DNA from: Plantago major
Lineage: Eukaryota > Streptophyta > Magnoliopsida > Lamiales > Plantaginaceae
Assembly: GCA_026545765.1 (NCBI GenBank)
Contig: CM048839.1
Coordinates: 20,026,566 to 20,090,565 of the forward strand
Direction of reading: 5' to 3'
Length of the DNA stretch: 64,000 bases
Part shown: positions 24,785-35,110 of the stretch, piece by piece
Layout of the letters: each line of letters begins with the position of its first letter
How positions within the stretch are numbered: the stretch's first letter is position 1
Made by a program: the position numbers and the translations under genes
The notes under the pieces: generated by a model
Seen by the model: only the letters and a program-made list of their open reading frames with translations
The model's database searches: none
Told to the model about the DNA's origin: nothing

Positions 24785-26056
24785 ATGTCTACTCCCAACT
24801 CCCAGAATTCGAACTCCACTCCACCAAATCCATTTGAACATCCGACATACATATGGCTCACTCAACAAGTAATGTTGGATAAAATACCGGCATTTCTGAA
24901 TGAGTTTTATGGTGTCACTCCGATACGAGCGGATGCTACAATCCATACAACCCAGACTCTTCAACTTATCCAGCCGGTTACTCATAGCCAATCCCGGAGT
25001 TTGTTCCGGAGACTCAACCGGAACCTACGACAAAAGGGAAAGGAAGGAAACCTCGCAAGCCTACTGGAAAAAAGGCAGCCTCAATCGCGGGGAAAGAGGA
25101 AGAAAAAGATGGGTCAAAGAGTTCGTTCTCTGAAGAGGAGGATCGTGCTCTCATCCAGATTTTCATGTCGTTAAGTGAGGATCTGGTGAAAGCCACCAAC
25201 CGCACGTATACTTCGATGTTTGTGGAAGTTCAAGAAATCTGGGAGCAAAACATTAGAGATGGCCATCCTCTTACTGGTCTCACACCTCGAACTGCAAATT
25301 CACTACGTGGTAGGTGGACTCGGATGAAAGAAGATGTAAACCACTTTATCTCAGCTTATGATGATGCGGAAAGATGTGTTGGAGATAAAAGTGGTTACAA
25401 TGACGATGATGTTATCAACATGGCCAAAAAGCTACACAAACAGAGGCAGGGCAGTAAGTTTAATAACATGCATTGTTGGGAAGCAATGAGGCACTATCCG
25501 CAGTAGCAATCTCATATGAATTTCACCAGTGCAACCGGGGTGAAATCTTCCAGGGCGCAACCTCGGGCATATGGTGGTGGATCAGTTGACGAGGCTATCA
25601 ATGTTGAGGTTAGTGGTGGGAGCGGTACCAAAAGGGGTTTGGACTGCAATGATGATGGGAGCAAAATTGCATCGAAGCGCCCTATGGGTCGTGATAAGGC
25701 AAAGGCCTTCCAAAAGCAGGGGGGTTCGAGTGGAACCTCAATTATGGACGGTTTGAATGAATCCTTCCAAGGCATGAATACAATTGAGGAGGAGAGGCTT
25801 GAGCTTAAACTGAGGAAGATTGAGGAAAGGAAGCAAGCTGAGGCGCGGAGGCTTGAGTTTGAGGAGGAAGCTTGAAGTGATGCGAATGAAGGCGGAGAAG
25901 AAGTCTGAGGATACGAGAATGCTTGCTGAGAGTCAACATGAAGCTGCTACGTTGGGGAAGTTCCAAATGATGATCGAGCTACAAAACAAGTACGACAACT
26001 TAACACCGATGGAGCATGCTATCCTGCAGAAGCTGAAGTCCGAGTTCGGAATGTGA
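24785..26056 (+). pseudogene. Myb/SANT-like protein with NAM-associated C-terminus (Harbinger ORF1-like)
   Basis: From ATG 24785 the frame encodes an Asn/Pro-rich N-terminus. Two changes of frame (about 24850-24940 and 25872) and two in-frame stops (TAG 24985-24987 and 25504-25506) break it. Reading across them shows a Lys-rich linker, a Myb/SANT-like or trihelix-type domain (25110-25500, with SEEEDRALIQIF and LRGRWTRMKEDV), then a charged helical C-terminus (25790-26056) typical of the NAM-associated domain that ends in TPMEHAILQKLKSEF. Such proteins, often mislabelled glutathione S-transferase T3-like, are commonly the DNA-binding partner encoded by PIF/Harbinger elements. This copy cannot be translated whole. 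Confidence 0.8.
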
Positions 26057-26463
26057 TTCCTTCTATGTTTGTTGTTGTGTGCTTTCATTTATTTTCAAGT
26101 AGTATTTCAATGTTGTATGATGTTGTGTGTTTTCAATTTCAATCATGTATTAGGATTGTAATGTTGTGATGTTGTATCCGTATGATTTCAATAAACGAGT
26201 TTTACGAACGACTATATTTTTCAATCTCAATAAATTATAAAACGAGTTTTAAGAATCCAATTTGAGTAATTTCAACTTCTAAACACTCTTATAATATGTT
26301 AAGTAAGTTAAAAAAAATATAAAAGAAAATACGAAAAAAAATTAAAAATCACTATTCACTATTCGCATTTAATTGAATGATTTTTTTTCTACAGCCATTA
26401 ATTAAATCAAACTTTCACGCCACTATTCACGGCCTTAGCGATGACCCATTGGGAGTGTTCTTA

Positions 26464-26851
26464 GATTCATTTGAAAAGATACCAGCACCAAGAATCATCC
26501 ACATTTTTCGATCTTTTCATGTACTAGTGTTTTAAGTACTATCTTAGTGATGTTGACGACATCTTGAATATCTTAGCATTTGCTTACATGATTTAAATCA
26601 CAACAGGAAATATAGATATCACTAGATTTTTCAACTCAATGAAATAAATTTAAATTAACATGATATTCAAAACCTTTTATAAACTTCATAATCCTTTACC
26701 CTTTATAAGCTTTTGATGTTATCTTTATAACACTACGAGACATGTTATGAAATACTGAAAACTAACCGTAAACTGAGATTTAACTCTCTCTCGGACAGTC
26801 GGAATTCTAAATTTTTCATAACCATCAATTTTCAAAACCAAAACCCTTATA
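26464..26851. other. Intergenic DNA, no gene seen
   Basis: AT-rich sequence between the Harbinger-like element and a MITE. No supported feature. Confidence 0.5.
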
Positions 26852-27050
26852 CTTCCTCCGTCCCACTTAATTTCCCGTTGGTCCGGGCACAAGTTTTAGG
26901 ATAAAGTGAATAAATTGGAAAATAGAGTAAATAAAGCATGAAAGAGTGTGAATAAAGTAAGCGATAAATTTTCCATTTAAAGAAGAGGAAGTTGAGTTTG
27001 GAACGGACTAAAACGAAAAAATGGAAAGTTGAGCTCAGGACGGGAGAGTC
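26852..27050. mobile_element. Stowaway-like MITE
   Basis: Starts CTTCCTCCGTCCC after TA and ends GGACGGGAGAGTC before TA, 199 bp. It contains GGTCCGGGCACAAG and GAAAGTTGAG motifs shared with the copy at 39968-40188. TA target duplication and CTCC..CGTCCC ends are typical of Stowaway/Tc1-mariner MITEs. Confidence 0.72.
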
Positions 27051-27249
27051 TATCTTATGATCCTTAGACCTTAATAGATGCCAAATTAAGTGGGCCGTTT
27101 GATCCCAATTAAGGACTGGATAATGCTGATCCGTTGGGTAGATGCCCAATATAATGGCCCATCTCTCATGTCGAATAGAGCCCATAGAGGTTGTCCAAAT
27201 CCAAGAAGAAGAAATATGGCAAAAGTGTCATTATAAGTACTAGTTATAT

Positions 27250-27372
27250 GGGTAAATTACATATAGACCCCCTCTTAGATTTCTTAATTACGGATGGGTA
27301 CCTGTTACTGGAACAATAACGTAAGTTCTGTTAGTGTAAACTTAATTACATATAGGTCCACGAACTTGACTT
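27250..27372 (+). repeat. Left terminal inverted repeat of the MULE
   Basis: Aligns with the inverse of 31630-31725, including shared CCCTCTTAG, GGAACAAT and ATTACATATAGGTCCA tracts with gaps. Confidence 0.75.
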
Positions 27373-27647
27373 TTGGCGATTTAAAAGCTTGAAAACCCAT
27401 TTGTACCCCTGCTTATTTTTCAGCTGTTTTAAGCTACCAAACAGCCTTAGTTTCTCTATCACACGTGACATACACGTGTGGATCTACATGTAATTAGACC
27501 AAAACTTATATATACTTCGATGTAATTGAAATTTGGCCGTTTTTTTTAAAACTAGCCGTTGGTAATTTAAATGGAGGCTATTTATACAACTTGCATTTTT
27601 ATCTTCTTATTTCAGATTTTTTCACTACAATATCTTATAGTTCAACA

Positions 27648-28076
27648 ATGGCTTCTCGCTCGAATGTTTCAAGTGATTATCCGGCAAGTGGTGTTATTCG
27701 TCCAGTTTGTAAGAAGCCGAATTGCAGTAAACGTACTAGTTTATCTGTTAATACGGATCAACCACATGAAGGAAGATTTTATTGGCGTTGTCCGAAGCAT
27801 GGATTGTTAGAATGGTCTAATGTAGAAGAAAATATACAAACACAACGAGGAGATGTCATGCACACACAATTGCTTTGTGAATTTGTTCCATTTCAGCCAC
27901 CACTACATCAACAGTCAAGGGTGCAAAATGTGCAACAACAACCAACAGTTCAAAGACGACATAAGAGAGTGGAGGCTAATATAGACAAATACTTTTGGAT
28001 TAGGCAACTTATTTGCCTTAACCTGTTGTTATTTGCTATGTACTTGATAGTGCAGATAGTTAAAGCATTAAACTAG
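27648..28076 (+). CDS. GRF zinc-finger protein with C-terminal membrane segment
   Basis: 142 residues, single exon. The start is the ATG of MASRSN at 27648; the longer open frame upstream has no domain. Residues 21-60 form a GRF-type zinc finger: Cys pair in VCKKPNC, then the GRFYWRCP signature and a following LLEWSN tryptophan. The middle is Gln-rich and ends in basic RRHKR. The last about 25 residues (LICLNLLLFAMYLIVQIV) are a hydrophobic membrane anchor. Small plant proteins of this build (At4g04775-like) are widespread and often sit next to Mutator-like transposases. GRF fingers bind nucleic acid in other proteins; the role here is unknown. It shares the element with, and converges on, the transposase-derived gene. 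Confidence 0.78.
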   Translation: MASRSNVSSDYPASGVIRPVCKKPNCSKRTSLSVNTDQPHEGRFYWRCPKHGLLEWSNVEENIQTQRGDVMHTQLLCEFVPFQPPLHQQSRVQNVQQQPTVQRRHKRVEANIDKYFWIRQLICLNLLLFAMYLIVQIVKALN

Positions 28077-28247
28077 ATCAAACATTGTAACCAAGATAGG
28101 ACTCAAATTGTATTGAGCTTAGTTTTCAATTGCAAGTTATCAATACAAATATTGTAGTCAAAACATAACAAAAAGTAGTTTAATCCCAGCAAAAGTAGAC
28201 TAAAGTATTAAAATTGCAATCAAAAGCAGAGCACCACAAGTGCTTAT

Positions 28248-31138
28248 CTACAAACCAAACCATCTCCCTAGACCTCTTCCCCTTGAAGACCTTCCACCTG
28301 TACCCCTGTCTCTTCCAGTACTTGAAGTGCCAGTTTGATCAGTCCCTCTACCATTTCCCCTGCCACTCCTTCCTCTACCTGTGCCAGACGTTCCTCTCCC
28401 AGTGCCATTTCCCCTGCCACTCCTTCCTCTACCCCTGCCAGTCCCTAAACTCTCCTCGTTGGTAGTCTACATGCAAAATACATATCCCAACTCAGCAAAA
28501 ACCACAATACATGCACAATACATATCACAAGTCATCAAAAACCACAATACATGCACAATACATATCACAAGTCATCAAATACACATCAAACACTCAACTA
28601 ATGGAGAGAAAATTCATAAAGTCCCAAATACACAACATACAGATTCAAGGATAGCCAATCACTTACATCATTTGTTTCTTCTGGCTGACTTGCTTGTGAC
28701 TCTTGATTTGCACCTACTTGTGACTGCATTGGTTCCTCATCTCCATCCTTTTCCTGCAAATGAGACCCAACCAGAACTTAAATTCAACAAATGCACTATT
28801 AAAAAGATAGCTAAATGCACTAATAATGCACTATTACACAGACATAATGCTCACCAAAGTAGGACACTTCCTACAGTTATGTCCTCTAACACCACATAAA
28901 CTACATTTTGGTGGTCTTCTTTGTTTGTGCAATGGAGCAGTAATTCTCCTGGGCCTGGCACCACCTTCACTTGGATGTCTGATACTTTTTACAGGAGGTC
29001 TTCCAGGTGGCCTAAGAACTATTGGAGGTGAGCATTCTTCCTCAGTTAGATCATTTGGCCAAAACCTATAGTTTGGCACTGGTTGTATCATCATGTCATA
29101 TGCCCTCATGTATGCATCTTTTGTGTGGTTATCACTTATGAAGTTTTCCCCATCTTGTCTGCTGTGATTGATAGCCACCCAAGCATACCTACATGGGATG
29201 CCTCCAATGTCCCATCTTCTACAATCACAAGACATAGTCTGAAGATTAACCACAAAGGTATATGAGTAGTCCTCAATCTCATACACATTTCCAGCCTCAG
29301 AAATCAATCTACAACTTCTTGATTGATCATGTGTTTCATTTAGCTTTGCCAACACCCTTGGCATCACAACTGAGGTGCAAGATGCACCCTTCTGTCTCCT
29401 CACTACCAATCTTTGCATCACTTGTTTTCTTATCCCCTACAAAACATATAAATTACCTAGTTAACAATAATCACATATAGCATAAACAGTACAAAGCATA
29501 ATAATGATCTAATAATAAACTTACCTCCATGATATTCAAAACAGAGAATCCTCTTATAGGCTCAACCCATGAGTTGAAGCTCTCACTAACATTGTTAGTG
29601 TAGTGGTCTATCTTTGGAGTTGGGTCAAAGGCATGCCTTGCCCAAAATTCATTAACATCCCTATCCCACATCTTATTGTTCTCATTAAATTCATCACCAA
29701 TCCACTCTTCATCACTCAAGTCATTAATATCCTCACTCTCATACTCAAAGTTAGTGTCCAGATCATCAAACTCTGCAACATCATTTGTATTTGTAGTCTC
29801 AGTCTCAACATTTTCAGTTTCAGTTTCTGCAGTTTGGTTTTGCTCCCCACTCCCATTTGCTCCATTCTCCTCATTGTCAGACTCCCAGTCAGCCTTCTTA
29901 CACCTCTTAAAGCCTATTGCTTCATCCTCACTGTCATACATATACTTATTATCAGGTGCCTCATACTGCCAACCAAATGCATCCCTAGCATCCCTTTCAT
30001 CATCACTCTCCACAAATGCCTCTTCCTCAATTGATCCTGCATTCTTATTTTTTTGTATAGGCACCTGCTCATTCTCATACTCACAACCATCAACTTCAGA
30101 CTTAATCTCCATAGCATCTTCAGCAACATGGAAGCATGGATCATCACTATCAGTAGCATGACTCATGCTACTCTCACTCTCAACCATCTTCCCTTTCAGT
30201 CTCTCAGCATCAAGAATCGTCTCCTTCATCTTATCCCTCTCCTCTCTTATGTCATCCTCATCATCAACCCACTCCTCAACAAGTACTTCTTCTGTCACCT
30301 TACTACTTTCATCAACAACTACTTCTTCTGCCACCTTACTACTTTCATCAACAACTATTTCTTGTGCCACCTTACTAATTTCATCATGAGCTACCTTACT
30401 AGCTACCCTAGTTTGATTAGTTGGTAGGTTCTCTTGGAAGATCCTCTCAAACAAATCTTCAAACTCAGCATCACCCACAACAGGTTGATCAACAAAAGAT
30501 TTCTGAGGGGTTGGTTCATGATGTTGAGGAATGTAAGGACTAGGAGTTGGAGAAGGGTTGGCTTTATTTGAAGCTCTTGGAGTTTTAGGAGATTCTGGGG
30601 TTGGTTGTGTTTCTTGAGTAGGAGGAGGTGGAGGTATATCTCCATCATCTTCTGTTAAATCAACAAAAGTTGGGGGGTGTGGGGGGTAATTGGGAGGACT
30701 GGTGGGTGGTCTTGGTTTACAACTCCTCTGCCTAAACAACCTCCTTCTAGCATTAGTACTGTCTTGCTGAAATTCCCTAGGAGGTATGTACTCAACATCC
30801 ACATCATCATCAACTCTTCTTCTTTTAGTAGCAGACATATCCACAGCTAAAGGCTCAACATCACTACTCTCTAAGTGCAGTTCTACTTCCATATGTTTCA
30901 TATTAGACTCAAACATCCTCCTAACACTAGCATCATCTACTAACTCAATACGATCAAAACTTCCATCAATATCAGCAACCATACTAAAAAACAGAGATCC
31001 AGTGGTTTGCACACCATCTAACACAGTCCTATACACATCATTCATCAGTTTCGAATGACAATACCTGGAAGGGTTGATATTGGTAAGCATGTACTCATCC
31101 TTGCAGTAACGCATCTGTATGTTAAACAGAGTTTCCAT
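28248..31138 (-). CDS. MuDR-like transposase derivative lacking the DDE core
   Basis: Four exons with GT-AG introns, all phase 0: 31138-29525 (538 codons), 29436-28855 (194), 28753-28667 (29) and 28466-28248 (72 plus stop), 833 codons counting the stop split as above. The start METLFNIQ is chosen because it opens a PB1-like N-terminal region (to about residue 85); upstream in-frame Met codons are possible. Next come a Pro-rich stretch, three imperfect repeats around SKVAEEVVVDE and a long acidic region. At residue about 490 the protein jumps straight to the segment that normally follows the catalytic domain (FWARHAFDP, DHYTNNVSESFNSW). Exon 2 carries a SWIM-like finger (CDCRRWDIGGIPCRY, with Tyr where His is expected) and a CCHC knuckle (CSLCGVRGHNCRKC). 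Exon 4 is an Arg/Gly-rich tail. No DDE-type transposase or WRKY-GCM1-like domain is present. Confidence 0.82.
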
Positions 31139-31629
31139 TGTCACTAAAACAACAAAAAGTACGAGAACATTCATCAAACATAGTTCAAAAAATAAACCCT
31201 ATATGCGATTTCTGTTAAACACTACTGCCTATTTCAGTGAAATCGGAGCCAAAGACGCCACCTTTCGTACTAATACAAACAGGTTTTGACACGAAAATCA
31301 CAAGAAAATGATGAATTTCAGAAAATCAGAATTTTTTTTAAAAACCATACCTTTTCAGTGCCGATTCGAAGCCAACAGGTGCAATAACCAACGATTACTC
31401 GTAAATACGTGAAGAAAGCCAGCAAAGAAGGTCAATTTTGGTTCGATAATTGTAGAATTTCGTCAATGGCGGAAGCAGTTGTATGAAGAAGAAGGAGTGT
31501 GGTTTTGGCGGGCAGGAGTGGGAGTGAATGGTGAAAAAAAACGTTTGATTAACCTAGAAAAGGTTAGAAAATGAATAAGGCTGTGTTTGGTTTGGAAATA
31601 AGTCATTGTGACTTAAAAGCTGGTCAACC

Positions 31630-31725
31630 AAAAAACAACTTTTTGGACCTATATGTAATTGTTCCACTAATGGGGATTCAGATGAGCGAGGAGCCACTAA
31701 GAGGGTAGCCCTATGCAATTTTCCC
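31630..31725 (-). repeat. Right terminal inverted repeat of the MULE
   Basis: Inverse partner of 27250-27372, ending ATTTTCCC against the target duplication. Confidence 0.75.
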
Positions 31726-31734
31726 TAGTTATAT

Positions 31735-33941
31735 TTAGGGGACAGTGAGGCGGGTAGCGTTATTTAACAAGTCAAGCTGAGTGTCTAATTGCTCGTGCTC
31801 ACCTCGTTTAACAAAATGATAATCTTCGAGTTTGTGCTAGAACCACAATAATTAAACTCGAGTTCGGCTCATTTGGTTCAAGTTTAAACTTATCAAAAAC
31901 ACATATAAATATAACAAAATATATATTTAACCGGGCCTAATTAGTCGAGTACCAACTATCAACCGGTTCGATAACAGAACGAGAAAAGATTGAACTTGGA
32001 TTGTTTTGTTACATGAGCTCAAGTTGGTGTGTCGATAGGGCTGGACCGGATATATATTTGACAATTTTGAGTGGGACTCATATATTTTGAACCAAAATAT
32101 ACTTCACAGTTCCACAGGACAATAATTGAACAAGTACCTCATCTTCTAAGAATAGATATGTGTTTAGTATAGAACTAAAACTTTAATTGAGTAAAAATTT
32201 AGGTGTTTTTAATTCGGTTTTCAGAACTTTAGTTTTTAACCAATCACACATGACACGCAACCAACATGGTTTATAACCGTGTTCAACAGGTTAAGAGGTA
32301 ATTTTGTCGTTTATGTGTATAATCTTTAGGAAATGGTTCTAACACCGACTATATATGTGTGTGTGTTCGTGTTCAATTTTACGAGTTCACATTTGACACC
32401 TTTTTTACAGGTATTTGATGACATCCGATGCAATGTTGAAAAGATTAGATCATGAATTTTACACACTCTATTTAAAATGTTACTTAACTTCGACATGTTA
32501 TTATGCAATGTATTCATTTTTTGATTTATTCACTAGTTATGATTTAATCTAAAACTCATATGCACTTATAACTTGGGTCCGAATACGAAGTTAAGTACAC
32601 AAAGAGTAGCACATTAACTAAAAGTTAAGAGGGATATTGTTCATATAATCATATCAAACTCTCCCTACAAGGGGTAAGAGCAAAAAAGAAAATAATTATG
32701 AAAAAAAATGATGAGAAACCATAGAGGAATTGGAATTGGATACCAGTTCACGTAGTTTACTTTATTGGAGTATATTTTTGCTTCCCCACATTTCCACAAC
32801 CTTAGAGAGCCTTCCACGAGAATAGATTAGATTATGCGTCGGTCCACAATTGGCAAATAGGCAAGAAAGACTTGTTTTCTAAACTCTTTTCGTTATCTAC
32901 GTGATCAATTCATTTCAATCACAATCCAAACCGCCTATGTAAAGATAAACAAAACTTGTACCATGTGAGTTATCATTTAACTTAATAATTAAAGTTTGAT
33001 ATTGACTGATATTTGCGATATTTTCGGAAAAACTCTATACACAATTTAGATACTACAAGTTTAGGTGAAAATTATACTTAAAAAAATGTTTTTAATTTTA
33101 GTGGTAAAAGTTATAATTAAATTAACATTTATTTGTTATGTGCGAGTGATTTACATGTTTAATAGTGTGCGACATTCTAACGGACATCTAAAAATAGAAT
33201 GCATATGAAGTTTTCAGGATCGAGAGAGTATTGATTTTTAAGTGATCACAAAAAGTAAATCCGTGCGGATCCGGCTCATCAAAATGGACAATATTATATA
33301 AATGTTTCGTGTGCCGTCACATCATAAATAATTAATATGGTCTAAAAGGTCGAGTATCAATCAATTAGTGGTCTGGTTGTTATATAGAGTATTATAACGT
33401 TACCGTCCATTTTTATTGCCAACCCGTCAAGTAATTAAGGCGTCGTATGATTTTCTTAGTTTAGAGGAAGAGTTGATTGTAGTATTAGTACTACAATCTA
33501 GCTAGGGGTTTCATATGATTTTCATAGCTTATAAGATTTAAATGAAATTTACCCATGATGTATGAATGTACATATAGATTCTAGAGGCTAAAGGTGCATA
33601 CATGATAGATGCCCTCAACAATTAATGTACCAATGTTTACTAATTATGATGCTTTATTATTCTATTGAGGTTACTGTTTAGATATGACTTGCATTATTAC
33701 AAGTGATGAAATAGCGTTGGACCTTACATTTGAGCTACGAATTCCGCGGTAAATAGTTTGACATAACTCATGCAAGCAATACTTGTTGATAAAATTAGCA
33801 AACGTCTAAGTCTAAAATGTCAATGAAATGAAACGAGAAACTGTAACGGAGCGTTTAAAATGAAAAAATTGGACACCCTGAATATACAATCCGAAAAGCT
33901 CAATTGATAGGTTAACGTCGTGTGAGTAAGTATATATATTA
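31735..33941. other. Intergenic DNA, no gene seen
   Basis: AT-rich. 31741-32100 has CTCGAGTT/GAGCTC-type tracts that may be a decayed hAT MITE. A short (TG)n tract lies near 32355. No exon is recognised. Confidence 0.5.
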
Positions 33942-34030
33942 CTCCCTCTGGTCCAATAAAAGCTTCCTAACTTTCCTTATTTAGAATATCGCTACAAACT
34001 TTCTAAGTCAATTTATGAAACTTTTTATCC
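33942..34030 (+). repeat. Truncated MITE end (copy 1 of a small family)
   Basis: CTCCCTCTGGTCCAATAAAA followed by GCTTCCTAACTTTCCTTATTT matches starts at 62360 and 63529. No inverted partner end is found. Confidence 0.5.
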
Positions 34031-34133
34031 CACCAATTAATTCTTTATTATTTATTTTTCCTACTTTATTATTAATTTCTTCATTCTCTTTCATACTTTA
34101 TCAATAACTCAATACTTTATCAACATAATACCC

Positions 34134-34793
34134 TAGGGCTGAGCACCGGGTCAGACCCGACCCGAAAATAGACCGGTAGATAAAGGGTCACAGTTTTATC
34201 GACCCGAGACCCGAACCGTATTGGAATGGATCCAGCCAGGACTGACCCGGTAAAATCCGAGCCGGTCCGGGGTGGACCCATGTTTACCCTGTTGAGTGTT
34301 GATAAAAAAATTGGACTAATTTAATAATTAGTTATTGCACATTACATAATAAAACTCAAAAACAAATAATTAATCAGCATGAAGTTAAATAACACCATTA
34401 AATTGATTCCACTCAAGCAACACTACCTAGTACCTAGTCACTAGCACATGCACATCATTTTTCATTTCAAATTTCAGGAACTACTACCCTAGCAGTCTAG
34501 CACACTCACTTGGGTAAATTGGAATTTAAAAAATATTATATTCTTTTCACTTTATCTATGTTTAAGTTAGTAAGTAGTAATAACACATGCAAATAGACTT
34601 AGTTTCGGTGTGGGAAAGATTAGATGTACCAAGCCTTGTCCAGGCCGTTCCGGGTTGGACCGAATTTTTCCGGGTTTTGATCCGACCCGACCTGAAACCC
34701 GAATTTTGGTAAAACATAGACCCAAGATCCGGACCGGAAAAAATGGGCCGGTCCGTGTCAAAATTAAATTCGGTCCATCGATCTTTGAGCCTA
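34134..34793. mobile_element. hAT-type MITE with perfect 8-bp target duplication
   Basis: Begins TAGGGCTGAGCA and ends TTTGAGCCTA, with the identical octamer TAATACCC at 34126-34133 and 34794-34801. Both arms are full of GACCCGACCCG-type tracts, and the middle is AT-rich. No transposase. Open frames inside are by-products of the GC-rich arms. Confidence 0.82.
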
Positions 34794-34814
34794 TAATACC
34801 CCTATTAATCAATA

Positions 34815-35110
34815 CTCCCTACATTTCAGAGAAAGTGTTACATTTGATTTATTGGTCATTGTCTTGAGTTTAATTACTCATAACGATAATAGTAAATAAT
34901 TTAATAAAATCATATAATAAAAATTTAATTACTAAATTTTCATTATATAATTTTAATAATTTATTTATTAATATCGTTAAGAATAATTTCAAACGCGAAG
35001 AACGATTAAGAATAATAAATGTAACACTTTTCCAAATGAAAGATATTATTATTTTCCCTTAATTGAAGAGAAAGTAACACCCTAGAAAGTTATTATTGGG
35101 CTGAAGGGAG
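34815..35110. mobile_element. Stowaway-like MITE, possibly composite
   Basis: TA-flanked, starting CTCCCTACATTTCAGAG and ending GGGCTGAAGGGAG. Its true inverted partner (AAATGTAACACTTTTCC) ends near 35045, so about 65 bp beyond it may be a second MITE end. Confidence 0.5.

Larger units (their letters stand above)
24467..26460 (+). mobile_element. PIF/Harbinger-like element (candidate boundaries)
   Basis: A Myb/SANT-like pseudogene is enclosed by imperfect inverted ends sharing GGCCGT cores and flanked by TTA at 24464-24466 and 26461-26463, the usual PIF/Harbinger target duplication. Subterminal hairpins are strong at the left end. There is no DDE transposase gene inside. The exact termini are inferred from weak inverted similarity and need alignment to other copies. 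Confidence 0.48.
27250..31725. mobile_element. Mutator-like element (MULE) with two genes
   Basis: Flanked by a perfect 9-bp target duplication TAGTTATAT (27241-27249 and 31726-31734), the Mutator hallmark. The terminal inverted repeats are about 100 bp and imperfect (left GGGTAAATTACATATAGACC, right end in inverse GGGAAAATTGCATAGGG, both followed by CCCTCTTAG). The two genes are convergent: a GRF zinc-finger protein on the plus strand and a transposase-derived protein on the minus strand, with stops only about 170 bp apart. Both frames look intact, but the transposase protein lacks its catalytic core. The clean target duplication suggests a fairly recent insertion. Confidence 0.9.

Noticed and set aside
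29603..30427. Several plus-strand open frames up to 161 codons
   Set aside because: They are antisense shadows of the long acidic exon of the MULE gene, whose Asp/Glu-rich codons suppress stops on the other strand.
34567..34867. Overlapping open frames on both strands
   Set aside because: They fall in the GC-rich arm of the hAT MITE and have only repetitive Pro/Gly/Arg content.
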